Of a stretch of 64,000 nt of DNA, positions 34,847-44,117 are shown piece by piece. The notes under the pieces are model-generated. The model ran no database searches and had not been told where the DNA came from. It worked only from the letters and a program-made list of their open reading frames with translations. This DNA is from Massilia sp. R2A-15 (GTDB lineage: Bacteria; Pseudomonadota; Gammaproteobacteria; Burkholderiales; Burkholderiaceae_D), in NCBI RefSeq assembly GCF_030704305.1, contig NZ_CP131935.1, forward strand, positions 3,162,001-3,226,000, in the 5' to 3' direction. Numbering within the stretch: the stretch's first letter is position 1; each line of letters begins with the position of its first letter. The translations under genes and the position numbers were made by a program.

Positions 34847-34945
34847 TCAGCCTTCCGGCATGAGAACCGGCATATGCGTGTCATTGAACGCGTAATCTAG
34901 AATTTTCATCGCGTCCGGAATGTCCGTCTTGAGCGACTGTTTCAC
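34847..34945 (-). CDS. 32-residue frame coupled to the antitoxin gene, unknown
   Basis: The GTG at 34945 overlaps the antitoxin stop as GTGA, the usual coupling in toxin-antitoxin operons. The product starts VKQSLKTDIPDAMKILDY and ends HMPVLMPEG. It does not resemble a VapC/PIN toxin, which would be about 130 residues. It could be a true small partner or the remains of a displaced gene; a repeat lies just beyond its stop. Confidence 0.35.
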   Translation of the reverse strand: MKQSLKTDIPDAMKILDYAFNDTHMPVLMPEG

Positions 34946-35202
34946 TTGGGAAGACCAAGCTCGTCGTACTCAATCGACTCGTCCATTGGGCGGGGATCCA
35001 AAGTAGGCAACTTGTCATAACGGCTCAGGATCCGGTCGATTTCGGCGCGGTCCGGATGTTGAACTTTCGCTCTTGCCATCAAAGCCTCCTCCAGCAAGAC
35101 GATGGCTTCCTGATTGATGGAGCGGCGGTGAGTACTGGCTTCGCGCTCGATCAGCGCTTTCACCGTGGCGGGAACTTTCTTCAATTGCAACTCTGCACTC
35201 AT
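34942..35202 (-). CDS. FitA-like ribbon-helix-helix antitoxin
   Basis: The 86-residue protein begins MSAELQLKKVPATVKALIERE, then STHRRSINQEAIVLLEEAL, the FitA/Phd-type ribbon-helix-helix pattern. The C-terminal half (DRAEIDRILSRYDKLPTLDPRPMD) would be the toxin-binding part. A strong AGGAGG lies 7 bp before the ATG, and TTGACG lies 23 bp further up as a possible -35. VapC-type toxins normally follow such genes; none is seen, so it may be an orphan. Confidence 0.82.
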   Translation of the reverse strand: MSAELQLKKVPATVKALIEREASTHRRSINQEAIVLLEEALMARAKVQHPDRAEIDRILSRYDKLPTLDPRPMDESIEYDELGLPK

Positions 35203-35307
35203 GACGTGCCCTCCTCATATCGAAGGTAGCATACACGTCAAGGCGGTACAACCAGAATGGGGGCGTTTTGGTATTACCGTGGGACGGCCCCAGGGAGAAG
35301 GTCCGGG

Positions 35308-35667
35308 TTACACTTGCATATTCATAATCTCGTGGTACGCCGACACCAGCTTGTTGCGCACCTGCACGGTGGCCTGGAAGTTGATGCTGGCCTTCTGCAT
35401 CGAGATCATCACGTCCGACAGGTTGACCTTGTCGTCGCCCATCGCGAAAGCCTTGCCCATTTCGTCGGCCTGGATCTGGCTGTCGCTGACCTTCTCCAGC
35501 GACGATTTCAGCGCGTCCGAGAAATTGACCTTGGTCGCGGACCCCGCTTCGCCCACGCCGGAGGGCGCCACCGGGCTGGCGGCCGGCTTGGTCGCCGCCG
35601 CCTTCATCTGTTCCATCATCGCCTGGATGCGGCTGCTATCGATCCCGCCGATTCCGCCTATGCTCAT
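35308..35667 (-). CDS. fliE: Flagellar hook-basal body adaptor FliE
   Basis: The 119-residue protein ends with the FliE core (KVNLSDVMISMQKASINFQATVQVRNKLVSAYHEIMNMQV, at 35310-35430) and has NFSDALKSSLEKVSDSQ in the middle. FliE joins the MS ring to the rod and is the first rod protein exported. The ATG at 35667 has GGAGCG 4 bp ahead. It is divergent from fliF, whose operon starts 233 bp away; many relatives show this arrangement. Confidence 0.95.
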   Translation of the reverse strand: MSIGGIGGIDSSRIQAMMEQMKAAATKPAASPVAPSGVGEAGSATKVNFSDALKSSLEKVSDSQIQADEMGKAFAMGDDKVNLSDVMISMQKASINFQATVQVRNKLVSAYHEIMNMQV

Positions 35668-35900
35668 ATTCGCTCCTTTTATGCTGCGTCGCACGCGGGT
35701 ACAATGTGCGTACAAGCAGACTCAGGCTGTCACAATAGCACCGCGGCCCCGCCATTTCAGGCCGATCAGGGCACCAAACCACGCCCTATTCGACCGATTG
35801 ATTCTCGCCCGGTAGCCCCATACTCATGGTTAAGCCCCATTCCCTGTCCTGGGAGCGGGAAAAATTCACACCATCGGCGAGTCGTTCTCGAAAAACCAAC

Positions 35901-37568
35901 ATGGCAGCAGCGGAAAACCTGGTCACCACCACCACCATCGAACAGCCGTCGTTCCTCCAGACTTCGTTTGGACGCAACATCGCGCTGGGCGTCGGCGCGG
36001 CGATCGTGGTCGCGGTGATGGTCGCGGTCTGGATGTGGAGCCAGCAGCCCGAGTACCGCGTGCTGTTCTCCAATTTCACCGACCGCGACGGCGGCGCCAT
36101 CACCGCCTCGCTCGACCAGATGGCGGTCAAGTACAAGTTCTCCGAAGGCGGCAGCGCCATCCTCGTGCCGGCCAACCAGGTCCACGACATCCGCCTGAAA
36201 CTGGCGGCCCAGGGCCTGCCGAAAGGCGGCAACGTCGGCTTCGAGCTGATGGAAAACCAGAAGCTGGGCGTGTCGCAGTTCCTCGAACAGGTCAACTACC
36301 AGCGCTCGCTGGAAGGCGAACTGGCGCGCTCGATCCAGTCGCTGGCCGCGGTCAGCGCCGCGCGCGTCCACCTGGCGCTGCCGAAACCGCAAGTGTTCGT
36401 GCGCGACCAGCAAAAGCCCACCGCCTCGGTCCTGCTCAATCTGCAGACCGGCCGCACCATCGACGCCGCCCAGGTCAGCGCGATCGTCCACCTGGTCGCC
36501 TCCAGCGTGCCTGAACTGCCGCCGTCGAACGTCACCGTGGTCGACCAGGCCGGCAACCTGCTGTCGGACACCACCAAGCCGGCCAGCGGCAAGAACCTCG
36601 ACCCGAACCAGCTCAAATACGTGACCGCGCTCCAGGAAGGCATCGTCAAGCAGGTCGAGTCGCTGATCACCCCGCTGGTCGGCCAGGGCAACGTGCGCGC
36701 CGAGGCGACTGCCGACGTCGATTTCGCCCAGGTGGACACCGCCGCCGAAATGTACAAGCCCAATTCGCCGCCCGCCGCGTCCGCGATCCGCAGCCAGCAG
36801 TCGTCCGAGGCCGCCACCGCGGCCGCCGGCGCCAGCGGCGTGCCGGGCGCGCTGTCGAACCAGCCGCCGGGCACGGCCACCGCGCCGATCGCTGGCGGCG
36901 CACCCGCCCCCGCCCCGGCGGCCGGCGCGGGACCGAACCGCAAGGACAGCACCACCAATTACGAAGTCGACAAGACCGTGCGCTACGAGCAGAAGCCGAT
37001 GGGCGGCCTGAAGCGACTGTCGGTGGGCGTGGTCGTCAACTACCGCCGCCTGGTCGATCCGAAGACCGGCAAGGTGACCATCAAGCCGCTGACCGCCGCC
37101 GAAGTGGCGCAGATCAACGACCTGGTCAAGGAGGCGATGGGCTACTCGAAGGAGCGCGGCGACACGCTGAACGTAACCAACGCGCCGTTCGACGGCGTGG
37201 ACAAGCCGGCCGAAGCGCCGCCCGCGCAACCGTGGTGGAAGGACCCGGAGATGCAGGAACTGGCGCGCCAGGTCGCCAAGTACGTCGCCGCCGGCGCCGT
37301 GCTGCTGTTCCTGTACTTCCGCATCCTGCGGCCGATGCTGCGCCCGGCGTTGCGCAAGTTCGACCAGATCACCGAGGTGCCGCCGGAGCCGGTCAAGCCC
37401 ACGCTGGAAGACATTGAAGAAGAAGCCGAGCGCGCCGAACACGAAGCGGAAGCGACGCAGCAGGTGAACGGCTATCGGGAAAATTTAAACATGGCGAAGA
37501 AGCTGGCGCACGACGATCCCCGGGTCGTGGCCAACGTCGTCAAGGCATGGGTAGGCGCAAATGAATGA
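35901..37568 (+). CDS. fliF: Flagellar MS-ring protein FliF
   Basis: The 555-residue inner-membrane ring protein has membrane segments at about 25-45 and 455-475. Ring-building motifs (YRVLFSNFTDRDGGAI, FELMENQKLGVSQFLEQVNYQRSLEGELARSIQSL in part, SAARVHLALPKPQVF) lie in between, and a Pro/Ala-rich loop at 295-345. The cytoplasmic tail that binds FliG (DPRVVANVVKAWV) is at the end. Start taken at ATG 35901; an in-frame ATG at 35826 would add 25 residues, and neither has a good ribosome site. It overlaps fliG by 8 bp. Confidence 0.95.
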   Translation: MAAAENLVTTTTIEQPSFLQTSFGRNIALGVGAAIVVAVMVAVWMWSQQPEYRVLFSNFTDRDGGAITASLDQMAVKYKFSEGGSAILVPANQVHDIRLKLAAQGLPKGGNVGFELMENQKLGVSQFLEQVNYQRSLEGELARSIQSLAAVSAARVHLALPKPQVFVRDQQKPTASVLLNLQTGRTIDAAQVSAIVHLVASSVPELPPSNVTVVDQAGNLLSDTTKPASGKNLDPNQLKYVTALQEGIVKQVESLITPLVGQGNVRAEATADVDFAQVDTAAEMYKPNSPPAASAIRSQQSSEAATAAAGASGVPGALSNQPPGTATAPIAGGAPAPAPAAGAGPNRKDSTTNYEVDKTVRYEQKPMGGLKRLSVGVVVNYRRLVDPKTGKVTIKPLTAAEVAQINDLVKEAMGYSKERGDTLNVTNAPFDGVDKPAEAPPAQPWWKDPEMQELARQVAKYVAAGAVLLFLYFRILRPMLRPALRKFDQITEVPPEPVKPTLEDIEEEAERAEHEAEATQQVNGYRENLNMAKKLAHDDPRVVANVVKAWVGANE

Positions 37569-38556
37569 TAACGGCATCCAGAAGGCTGCCATCCTGATGC
37601 TCGCCCTCGGCGAGACCGAAGCGGCGGAAGTGATGAAATTCCTCGGCCCGCGCGAAGTGCTCAAGCTGGGCGCGGCGATGGCGACGATGAAGAGCGTGCA
37701 GCACGAGCAGGTGGTAACGGTGCTCGAGGCGTTCCGCGAGCAGACCGAGCTGACCTCCACCGTCGGACTCGACTCCGACGAATACATCCGCCAGGTGCTG
37801 ACCAAGGCGCTGGGCGACGACAAGGCCTCGGTGCTGCTGTCGCGCATCCTGGGCGGCAAGGACGCTTCCGGCATCGAGAGCCTGAAGTGGATGGATGCGT
37901 CGTCGGTGTCGGAACTGATCCGCAACGAGCACCCGCAGATCATCGCCACCATCCTGGTCCACCTCGAGCGCGATCAGGCCTGCGAGATCCTCGGCCACTT
38001 CACCGACCGCCTGCGCAACGACGTGGTGCTGCGCATCGCCACCCTCGACGGCGTGCAGCCGGCCGCGCTGCGCGAACTGAACGACGTGCTCACCAAGCTG
38101 TTGTCCGGTAACGAGAACATCAAGAAGTCCTCGCTGGGCGGCGTGCGCGCGGCCGCCGAAATCCTCAACTTCATGAGCGGCGAGCAGGAAGGTTCGGTGA
38201 TGGACAACATCAAGAACTACGACAACGACATGGCGCAGAAGATCATGGACGAGATGTTCGTGTTCGATAACATCATCGACATCGACGACCGCGGCATCCA
38301 GCTGCTGCTGCGCGAAGTGCAGTCCGAGATGCTGATCATCGCGCTCAAGGGCGCCTCGCAGGACCTGCGCGAGAAGATCTTCCGCAACATGAGCCAGCGC
38401 GCCGGCGAGATGATGCGCGAAGACCTCGAATCGAAAGGGCCGGTGCGCCTGTCCGAAGTCGAGGCGCAGCAGAAGCAGATCCTGCAGATCGTGCGCCGCC
38501 TGGCCGACGAAGGCCAGATCGTCTTGGGCGGAAAAGGTGAGGATAGTTTTGTCTGA
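37561..38556 (+). CDS. fliG: Flagellar motor switch protein FliG
   Basis: The 331-residue protein has the N-terminal FliF-binding domain (IQKAAILMLALGETEAAEVMKFLG in part), a middle domain with EHPQ motif (RNEHPQIIATILVHLE), and the C-terminal charged helix for stator contact (DRGIQLLLREVQSEMLIIALKGASQDLREKIFRNMSQRAGEM, read at 38290-38410). It converts stator force to torque and sets rotation sense. Start and stop overlap with fliF and fliH. Confidence 0.97.
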   Translation: MNDNGIQKAAILMLALGETEAAEVMKFLGPREVLKLGAAMATMKSVQHEQVVTVLEAFREQTELTSTVGLDSDEYIRQVLTKALGDDKASVLLSRILGGKDASGIESLKWMDASSVSELIRNEHPQIIATILVHLERDQACEILGHFTDRLRNDVVLRIATLDGVQPAALRELNDVLTKLLSGNENIKKSSLGGVRAAAEILNFMSGEQEGSVMDNIKNYDNDMAQKIMDEMFVFDNIIDIDDRGIQLLLREVQSEMLIIALKGASQDLREKIFRNMSQRAGEMMREDLESKGPVRLSEVEAQQKQILQIVRRLADEGQIVLGGKGEDSFV

Positions 38557-39211
38557 TACGCCAAAAGAGCTGCAAAGCGCCTACCAGCGCTGGGAGATGA
38601 ACTCGTTCGGCGACGACCGCCCGAGCGTGGTGGCGAAGCGCGTGCCCGAGCCGGCCGCGCCGGTGATCGAAGGACCGTCGGCGGAGGAACTGGCCGCGAT
38701 CCGCGAGCAGGCGCGCGCCGCCGGCCACGACGAGGGCCACACTGCGGGCTACGCCGACGGCCTGGCGATCGGCCGCGCCGAAGCGGCGAAGGAGCTCGAG
38801 CACCTGCAGTCGATCGCGCTGGAATTTGGCAGCGCCGTCGCCCATGCCGACGAAACCATCGCCACCGAAGTGCTGGACCTGGCCCTGCACCTGGCGAAAA
38901 CCATGCTGCGCACCGCGCTTGAAATCAAGCCGGAGCTGGTGCTGCCGATCGTGCGCGAGTCGATCGAATACCTGCCGGTGCTGCAGCAGCCTGCCCTGCT
39001 GGTGCTCAATCCGCTTGATGCCGACATCGTGCGCGACGCCATCGGCGAAGAACTCGACAAGGGCGGCTGGCGCATGGTCAAGGATACCGCCATCGCGCGC
39101 GGCGGCTGCAAGGTCGATACCGCCACCAACCAGATCGACGCCCAGGTGTCGTCGCGCTGGGACCGGCTGTCCCATGCCCTCGGCAAGAACGTGGAGTGGC
39201 TGGGCCCATGA
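38549..39211 (+). CDS. fliH: Flagellar export regulator FliH
   Basis: The product is 220 residues from TTG 38549, which has AGGTGAGGA ending 5 bp ahead; a GTG at 38537 lies inside that site. The middle holds the Gly-rich helical repeats [19 protein letters not shown] typical of FliH (GxxxG pattern), then a FliH C-terminal domain. FliH binds and restrains the export ATPase FliI and links it to the C ring. The stop overlaps the fliI start by ATGA. Confidence 0.92.
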   Translation: MSDTPKELQSAYQRWEMNSFGDDRPSVVAKRVPEPAAPVIEGPSAEELAAIREQARAAGHDEGHTAGYADGLAIGRAEAAKELEHLQSIALEFGSAVAHADETIATEVLDLALHLAKTMLRTALEIKPELVLPIVRESIEYLPVLQQPALLVLNPLDADIVRDAIGEELDKGGWRMVKDTAIARGGCKVDTATNQIDAQVSSRWDRLSHALGKNVEWLGP

Positions 39212-40608
39212 CGGCCTCGCCCGACCGCCACACCGCGCGCTGGAAAGCCTACCTGCGCGACTGCGATTCGCTGGTCAACTTCGTCGAGCCGATGCAGGTG
39301 TCGGGCCGCGTCACGCGCGTGGCCGGCCTGGTGATGGAGTGCGTCGGCCTGCGCCTGGCCGTCGGCAGCGCCTGCACCATCCCGATGGCCAACGGCGTGC
39401 GGGTCGAGGCCGAAGTGGTCGGCTTCGACGGCGACAAGCTGTTCCTGATGCCGCAAAGCGATGTCGAAGGCATCGTTCCCGGCTCGCGCGTGTTCCCGGT
39501 CGAGGCCTCGGTGCCGCGCCCGGGCACGGTTGCGCATCCGCGCCGGCGCCCGAGCGACCGCGCGCGCCACCTGCCCGTCGGCGAAAAGCTGCTGGGCCGC
39601 GTGGTGGACGGCGCCGGCCGCCCGCTCGACGGCCTGGGACCTTTGGGCAGCGACGAGATGGCGCCGATCAATGCGCGCCCGGTCAACCCGCTCGACCGCG
39701 CGCCGATCACCGAGACGCTCGACGTCGGCGTGCGGGCGATTAACGCCATGCTCACCGTCGGCCGCGGCCAGCGCCTCGGCCTGTTCGCCGGCACCGGCGT
39801 CGGCAAGTCGGTGCTGCTCGGGATGATCGCGCGCTACACCACCGCCGACGTGATCGTGGTGGGCCTGATCGGCGAACGGGGCCGCGAGGTCAAGGAATTC
39901 ATCGAACAGATCCTCGGGCCGGTCGGGCGCGCGCGCTCGGCCGTCGTGGCGGCGCCGGCCGACAGCCCGCCGCTGATGCGCCTGCAGGGCGCCGCCTACG
40001 CCACCGCCATCGCCGAGCATTTCCGCGACCAGGGCAAGAGCGTCCTGCTGATTATGGACTCGCTGACCCGGTACGCGATGGCGCAGCGCGAGATCGCGCT
40101 GGCGATCGGCGAGCCGCCGGCCACCAAGGGCTATCCGCCGTCGGTGTTCGCCAAGCTGCCGGTGCTGGTCGAACGCGCCGGCAATGGGCTGGAAGGCGGC
40201 GGATCGATCACCGCGTTCTATACCGTGCTGTCGGAAGGCGACGACCAGCAGGACCCGATCGCCGACGCGGCGCGCGGTATCCTGGACGGCCACATCGTGC
40301 TCAATCGCCATCTCGCCGAGGCGGGCCACTACCCGGCGATCGACATCGAGCAGTCGATCAGCCGCGCGATGCATGGCATTACGTCAACGGCGCACCAGCA
40401 GGCCGCGCGCAAGTTGAAGCAGCTGTATTCGCGCTACCAGCGCTCGCGCGACCTGATCAGCGTGGGCGCCTATGCGCCGGGCAGCGACCCGGTGCTTGAC
40501 CAGGCCATCGCACTGCACGAAAAGATCGAGGCTTTCCTGTGCCAGGAAATCCACGACAAGGAAGACATGCTCCAGAGCTTGGGCCAACTTACCTCGCTGT
40601 TCGGCTGA
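39208..40608 (+). CDS. fliI: Flagellar export ATPase FliI
   Basis: The 466-residue protein has Walker A GTGVGKS at 195-201, Walker B ([18 protein letters not shown]) near 280 and the arginine-containing C-terminal domain. It drives export of rod, hook and filament proteins together with the proton-motive force. It resembles F1 beta. The ATG at 39208 overlaps the fliH stop; an in-frame GTG at 39196 is less likely. Confidence 0.97.
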   Translation: MTASPDRHTARWKAYLRDCDSLVNFVEPMQVSGRVTRVAGLVMECVGLRLAVGSACTIPMANGVRVEAEVVGFDGDKLFLMPQSDVEGIVPGSRVFPVEASVPRPGTVAHPRRRPSDRARHLPVGEKLLGRVVDGAGRPLDGLGPLGSDEMAPINARPVNPLDRAPITETLDVGVRAINAMLTVGRGQRLGLFAGTGVGKSVLLGMIARYTTADVIVVGLIGERGREVKEFIEQILGPVGRARSAVVAAPADSPPLMRLQGAAYATAIAEHFRDQGKSVLLIMDSLTRYAMAQREIALAIGEPPATKGYPPSVFAKLPVLVERAGNGLEGGGSITAFYTVLSEGDDQQDPIADAARGILDGHIVLNRHLAEAGHYPAIDIEQSISRAMHGITSTAHQQAARKLKQLYSRYQRSRDLISVGAYAPGSDPVLDQAIALHEKIEAFLCQEIHDKEDMLQSLGQLTSLFG

Positions 40609-40641
40609 TAGGGCCGCGTCGCCGCCCCCTATAATTCGTCC

Positions 40642-41082
40642 ATGGCCGCACCTTCCGCACTTGACACCCTGATCGACCTGGCCCAGCGCGACACCGACGC
40701 CGCGGCCAAGCGCCTGGGCGCGGCGCTGCAGGCGGCCGAGGAAACCGAACAGAAGCTGGCCATGCTGATGAACTACCGCGAGGACTACGCGAAAAAGCTC
40801 GAGGCGGCGCAGATGGCCGGCATCACGCCGCTGGCGTATCACAACTTCGTCGCCTTCATGGGCAAGCTCGATAACGCGATCAATGGCCAGCGCGAAGTCG
40901 TCAAGCACGCGCACCACAAGAGCGCGGTCGAAAAGGCGGCGTGGCAGGCCAGCGAGCGCAAGCGCCTTTCCTACCGCACCCTGTCCGAGCGCGCGGCGGC
41001 CGAAACGCTGCGCGTCGAGAACAAGCGCGACCAGAAGGCGATGGACGAACACGCAGCGCGCCAGGCCTATTACAAACGTTGA
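40642..41082 (+). CDS. fliJ: Flagellar export chaperone FliJ
   Basis: The 146-residue protein is a two-helix antiparallel coiled coil over nearly its whole length (LIDLAQRDTDAAAKRLGAALQAAEE... to KRDQKAMDEHAARQAYYK). FliJ sits inside the FliI ring and contacts FlhA. It is followed after 26 bp by fliK. Confidence 0.93.
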   Translation: MAAPSALDTLIDLAQRDTDAAAKRLGAALQAAEETEQKLAMLMNYREDYAKKLEAAQMAGITPLAYHNFVAFMGKLDNAINGQREVVKHAHHKSAVEKAAWQASERKRLSYRTLSERAAAETLRVENKRDQKAMDEHAARQAYYKR

Positions 41083-41108
41083 CCCGTTCAACGGCAACCG
41101 AAACGACC

Positions 41109-42434
41109 ATGCAGACCACGACTCTCCCGATCCAGGTATCGACCCCAAGCCCGGCGCCGCAGCGCGCGAACGCGGCGCCGCAGGCCGATGCCGCGCAGTT
41201 CTCGCAGGCGCTGACGCGCGAAATGGCGCAGCGCCAGGACAGTCCCGCGCCCGCCGCTCCCAGCCAGCAAGCGGCGAAGCCGCAGGCCGCGCCGGCATCG
41301 GCGGCAGCCCCTGCCGCCCCGCCAGCCAAAGCGGAGAGCGCGAAAGCGGACGACGCCAGGCCGGCCAGCGCCAGCAAGGATGCGGTGGCCGACGAGGCGC
41401 AGGATGACGCAGCCGATGCCGCGGCCGTCACCCCGGTGGCCGACCTGATCGCGCTGGTCGCCAGCTTCAACCAAGCCCCCGCGGCAAGCGCGCCAGCCGC
41501 CGACCCGGTGGCCGCCGAAGCGGCGGTGGCCGCGGCGGCAGGCGGCACGGGCAAGCAGCTCAAGGCCGACCTGGAGCCGGCCGCCGGCAAGGCCGCGCCG
41601 GCCGTTGGCGCCGACGAAGGCAAGGATGCGCTTGCCGCCATCGAAGGCGCCGCGCGCTTTTCGGTGAAGGAACTGGCCGGCGCCGCGGAAAAGGCGACCG
41701 GGCCGCAGGCTGCGGCATCGGCCCGCCCTGCCCCGGCCGCCGGCACGAAGGATCTCGCCCACACCGCTGCGCCCAAGGCGGACCTGGGCGACGCCGTGGC
41801 GGCGCCGGCCAATGCGAAAGCCGAAGCGGCGCCGGCGCCGGCGCCGCTGCATGCCGAGCCGGCGCCGCTGCACGCCCGCGAGGCCGAGGTGGCTGCCATC
41901 AAGGAACCGGCGCCGGCCGCGGCCGCCCCGCTCGCCGCCCCGCTGCAGCAGGCGTCGCTGGCGGTCGCGGAGGCCGTGAACGGCGTGCCAGCCGACCGCA
42001 TCGCGGCGCGCGTGGGCACGCCGGGCTGGGACAACCAGGTCGGCCAGAAGATCATCTGGATGGTGGCCGGCAAGGAGCAAAGCGCGACCCTGACGCTCAA
42101 CCCGCCTGACATGGGGCCGATGCAGGTGGTGCTGAACGTGCACAACGACCAGGCCAGCGTGACGTTCAGCGCGGCCCAGCCGGAGGTGCGCCAGGCGCTG
42201 GAAAACGCGATGCCGAAGCTGCGCGAGATGATGAGCGAGTCGGGCATCGCGCTGGGCAACGCGAGCGTGGACGCGGGCACGCCGGAGCAGCGCCAGGCGC
42301 AGCAAGGCGAGCAGCCGCGCGGCCACGGCGCGGGTGGCCGCTTTGGCAACGCCGGCGCGATCGAGACGCCGGTGCTTGCGCCACGCGCGGCGCGATCGGG
42401 CGGCGGCGCCGGCCTGGTGGACACCTTCGCGTAA
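41109..42434 (+). CDS. fliK: Flagellar hook-length control protein FliK
   Basis: The 441-residue protein has a long Ala/Pro-rich N-terminal ruler (residues 1-290), then the C-terminal Flg_hook domain, with IIWMVAGKEQSATLTLNPPDMGPMQVVLNVHNDQASVTF in part at about 315-350 and VRQALENAMPKLREMMSESGIALGN after it. FliK measures the hook and switches FlhB to filament export. It ends in a terminator that overlaps its stop codon. A second FliK-like gene is at 21078. Confidence 0.94.
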   Translation: MQTTTLPIQVSTPSPAPQRANAAPQADAAQFSQALTREMAQRQDSPAPAAPSQQAAKPQAAPASAAAPAAPPAKAESAKADDARPASASKDAVADEAQDDAADAAAVTPVADLIALVASFNQAPAASAPAADPVAAEAAVAAAAGGTGKQLKADLEPAAGKAAPAVGADEGKDALAAIEGAARFSVKELAGAAEKATGPQAAASARPAPAAGTKDLAHTAAPKADLGDAVAAPANAKAEAAPAPAPLHAEPAPLHAREAEVAAIKEPAPAAAAPLAAPLQQASLAVAEAVNGVPADRIAARVGTPGWDNQVGQKIIWMVAGKEQSATLTLNPPDMGPMQVVLNVHNDQASVTFSAAQPEVRQALENAMPKLREMMSESGIALGNASVDAGTPEQRQAQQGEQPRGHGAGGRFGNAGAIETPVLAPRAARSGGGAGLVDTFA

Positions 42435-42460
42435 ACCGCAGGTACGACAGCGGTTTTTTG
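42433..42460 (+). terminator. Intrinsic terminator of the fliF-fliK operon
   Basis: AAACCGC (42433-42439), a 10-base loop, GCGGTTT (42450-42456), then TTT. It starts inside the fliK stop codon, so fliL begins a new transcription unit. The 120 bp up to fliL contain CCCGATAA at 42527, like a FliA -10, but no matching -35. Confidence 0.85.
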
Positions 42461-42581
42461 TTGCCGCATGCCATGAGGTAGCCGCGGTTATTCCCTCTTT
42501 TCAACGCATCTCGCCGCTCATTTATTCCCGATAATGACATAATGACGGCGTAATCCAACCATAGACGGCACCAGGGGTATC

Positions 42582-43085
42582 TTGAAAGCGAACGCAAAAA
42601 TGAAGGCTGATCCAAAGGCAGAGGCAGCTCCCGCGGCGAAAGGCTCGAACAAACTGATCATTATCATCGTGCTGGCGCTGGTCGTTCTGGCCGGCGGCGG
42701 TGGCGCGGCCTGGTTCTTCATGCAGCCGAAAGCGGCTGGGCCGGCGCACAAGGAAGCCGCCAAGGCCGGCCCGCCGGAATATGTGGCCATCGACCAGTTC
42801 GTGGTCAACCTGCAGCCGGAGAACGGCGACCAATACCTGCAAGTGGCGTTCACGCTGCAGGTGCCGACCCAGAAGGACGGCGAAGAGATCAAGGCCAACA
42901 TGGCCAAGGTGCGCAGCCGCGTGCTGCTGCTGTTGTCGGGCAAGAAAGCCTCGGAGATCGCGACGGTCGAAGGCAAGCACCAGCTCGCCAAGGAAATCAT
43001 CGCGAGCCTGAACCAGCCGTTCGTCGACAAGGGCGAGCCGCAGCAGGTGAGCGATGTGTTGTTTACCGCATTTATCATCCAGTAA
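42582..43085 (+). CDS. fliL: Flagellar basal body protein FliL
   Basis: The 167-residue protein has a short basic cytoplasmic end, one membrane segment at about 24-46 (KLIIIIVLALVVLAGGGGAAWFF, in part) and a periplasmic stomatin-like domain (YVAIDQFVVNLQPENGDQYLQV). FliL rings surround the stator and support torque. The TTG at 42582 has AGGGG 4 bp ahead; ATG 42600 is an alternative. It heads fliLMNOPQR. Confidence 0.92.
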   Translation: MKANAKMKADPKAEAAPAAKGSNKLIIIIVLALVVLAGGGGAAWFFMQPKAAGPAHKEAAKAGPPEYVAIDQFVVNLQPENGDQYLQVAFTLQVPTQKDGEEIKANMAKVRSRVLLLLSGKKASEIATVEGKHQLAKEIIASLNQPFVDKGEPQQVSDVLFTAFIIQ

Positions 43086-43091
43086 CGGACC

Positions 43092-44069
43092 ATGGCCGAT
43101 AATTTCCTCTCCCAGGAAGAAGTCGATGCCCTCCTCAAGGGGGTCAACGGCGACCAGGACGACGCCGCGGCGCCGGAAGAGACCTCGGGAGTCCGCACCT
43201 ACAACCTGGCGACCCAGGAGCGGATCGTGCGCGGCCGGATGCCGACGCTCGAGATCATCAACGAGCGTTTCGCGCGCCTGCTGCGGGTCGGCCTGTTCAA
43301 CTTCCTGCGCCGCAGCGCCGAGGTGTCGGTCGGGTCGGTGCGCGTGTCCAAGTACAGCGAATTCATCCGCAACCTGGTGGTGCCGACCAACCTGAACCTG
43401 GTGCACATGAAGCCGCTTCGCGGCACCGCGCTGATGGTGTTCGACCCGGGCCTGGTGTTCCTGCTGGTGGACAACCTGTTCGGCGGCGATGGCCGCTTCC
43501 ACACCCGCGTCGAGGGCCGCGACTTTACCCAGACCGAGCAGCGCATCATCATGCGCATCCTCGACATTGTGTTCGAGGCCTACACCAAGTCGTGGGAGCC
43601 GGTGTTCCCGGTCGAGTTCGAATACATCCGCTCCGAGATGAACACCCAGTTCGCCAACATCGCCACGCCCAACGAGGTGGTGGTGTCGTCGACCTTCACG
43701 GTGGAACTGGGCTCGGTGTCGGGCCAGATCCACTTCTGCATGCCGTATTCGATGATCGAGCCGATCCGCGACGCCCTGACCTCGAGCCTGCAGGGCGAGG
43801 CGCTGGAAGTGGACAAGCGCTGGATCCGCCTGATGACGCAGCAGATCCAGGTCGCCGAGGTCGAGCTGGTCGCCACGCTGGGCACCGCCAAGGCTTCGTT
43901 CGACGACATCCTCAACATGAAGGTGGGCGACATCATCCCCCTGTCCGTGCCGGAGCAGATCCAGGCCACCGTGGACGGCGTGCCGGTGATGGACTGCACC
44001 TACGGCGTGCTTAACGGGCAATACGCGCTGAAGGTCGAGAAGCTGCTCGCCAATTCGGAAACCAAATAA
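43092..44069 (+). CDS. fliM: Flagellar motor switch protein FliM
   Basis: The 325-residue protein has the N-terminal CheY-P binding peptide (FLSQEEVDALLKGV), the middle CheC-like domain with GGxG-type loop (LFGGDGRFHTRVEGRDFTQTEQRI in part) and the C-terminal SpoA domain (ILNMKVGDIIPL). It is the C-ring protein that receives the chemotaxis signal. The gap to fliL is 6 bp. Confidence 0.97.
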   Translation: MADNFLSQEEVDALLKGVNGDQDDAAAPEETSGVRTYNLATQERIVRGRMPTLEIINERFARLLRVGLFNFLRRSAEVSVGSVRVSKYSEFIRNLVVPTNLNLVHMKPLRGTALMVFDPGLVFLLVDNLFGGDGRFHTRVEGRDFTQTEQRIIMRILDIVFEAYTKSWEPVFPVEFEYIRSEMNTQFANIATPNEVVVSSTFTVELGSVSGQIHFCMPYSMIEPIRDALTSSLQGEALEVDKRWIRLMTQQIQVAEVELVATLGTAKASFDDILNMKVGDIIPLSVPEQIQATVDGVPVMDCTYGVLNGQYALKVEKLLANSETK

Positions 44070-44117
44070 TTTCACGGCGGCGCCGGGCGCCGCAGATTGC
44101 ACCACAGGAGAAGCAAC

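Noticed and set aside
35668..35900. Possible sigma-54 site GGGCACC...GC between fliE and fliF
   Set aside because: The spacing between the GG and GC elements is one base too long and the -12 part matches poorly.
42527..42534. CCCGATAA upstream of fliL as a FliA promoter
   Set aside because: It matches the -10 well, but nothing like TAAA lies at the required distance, so it is only mentioned with the terminator.
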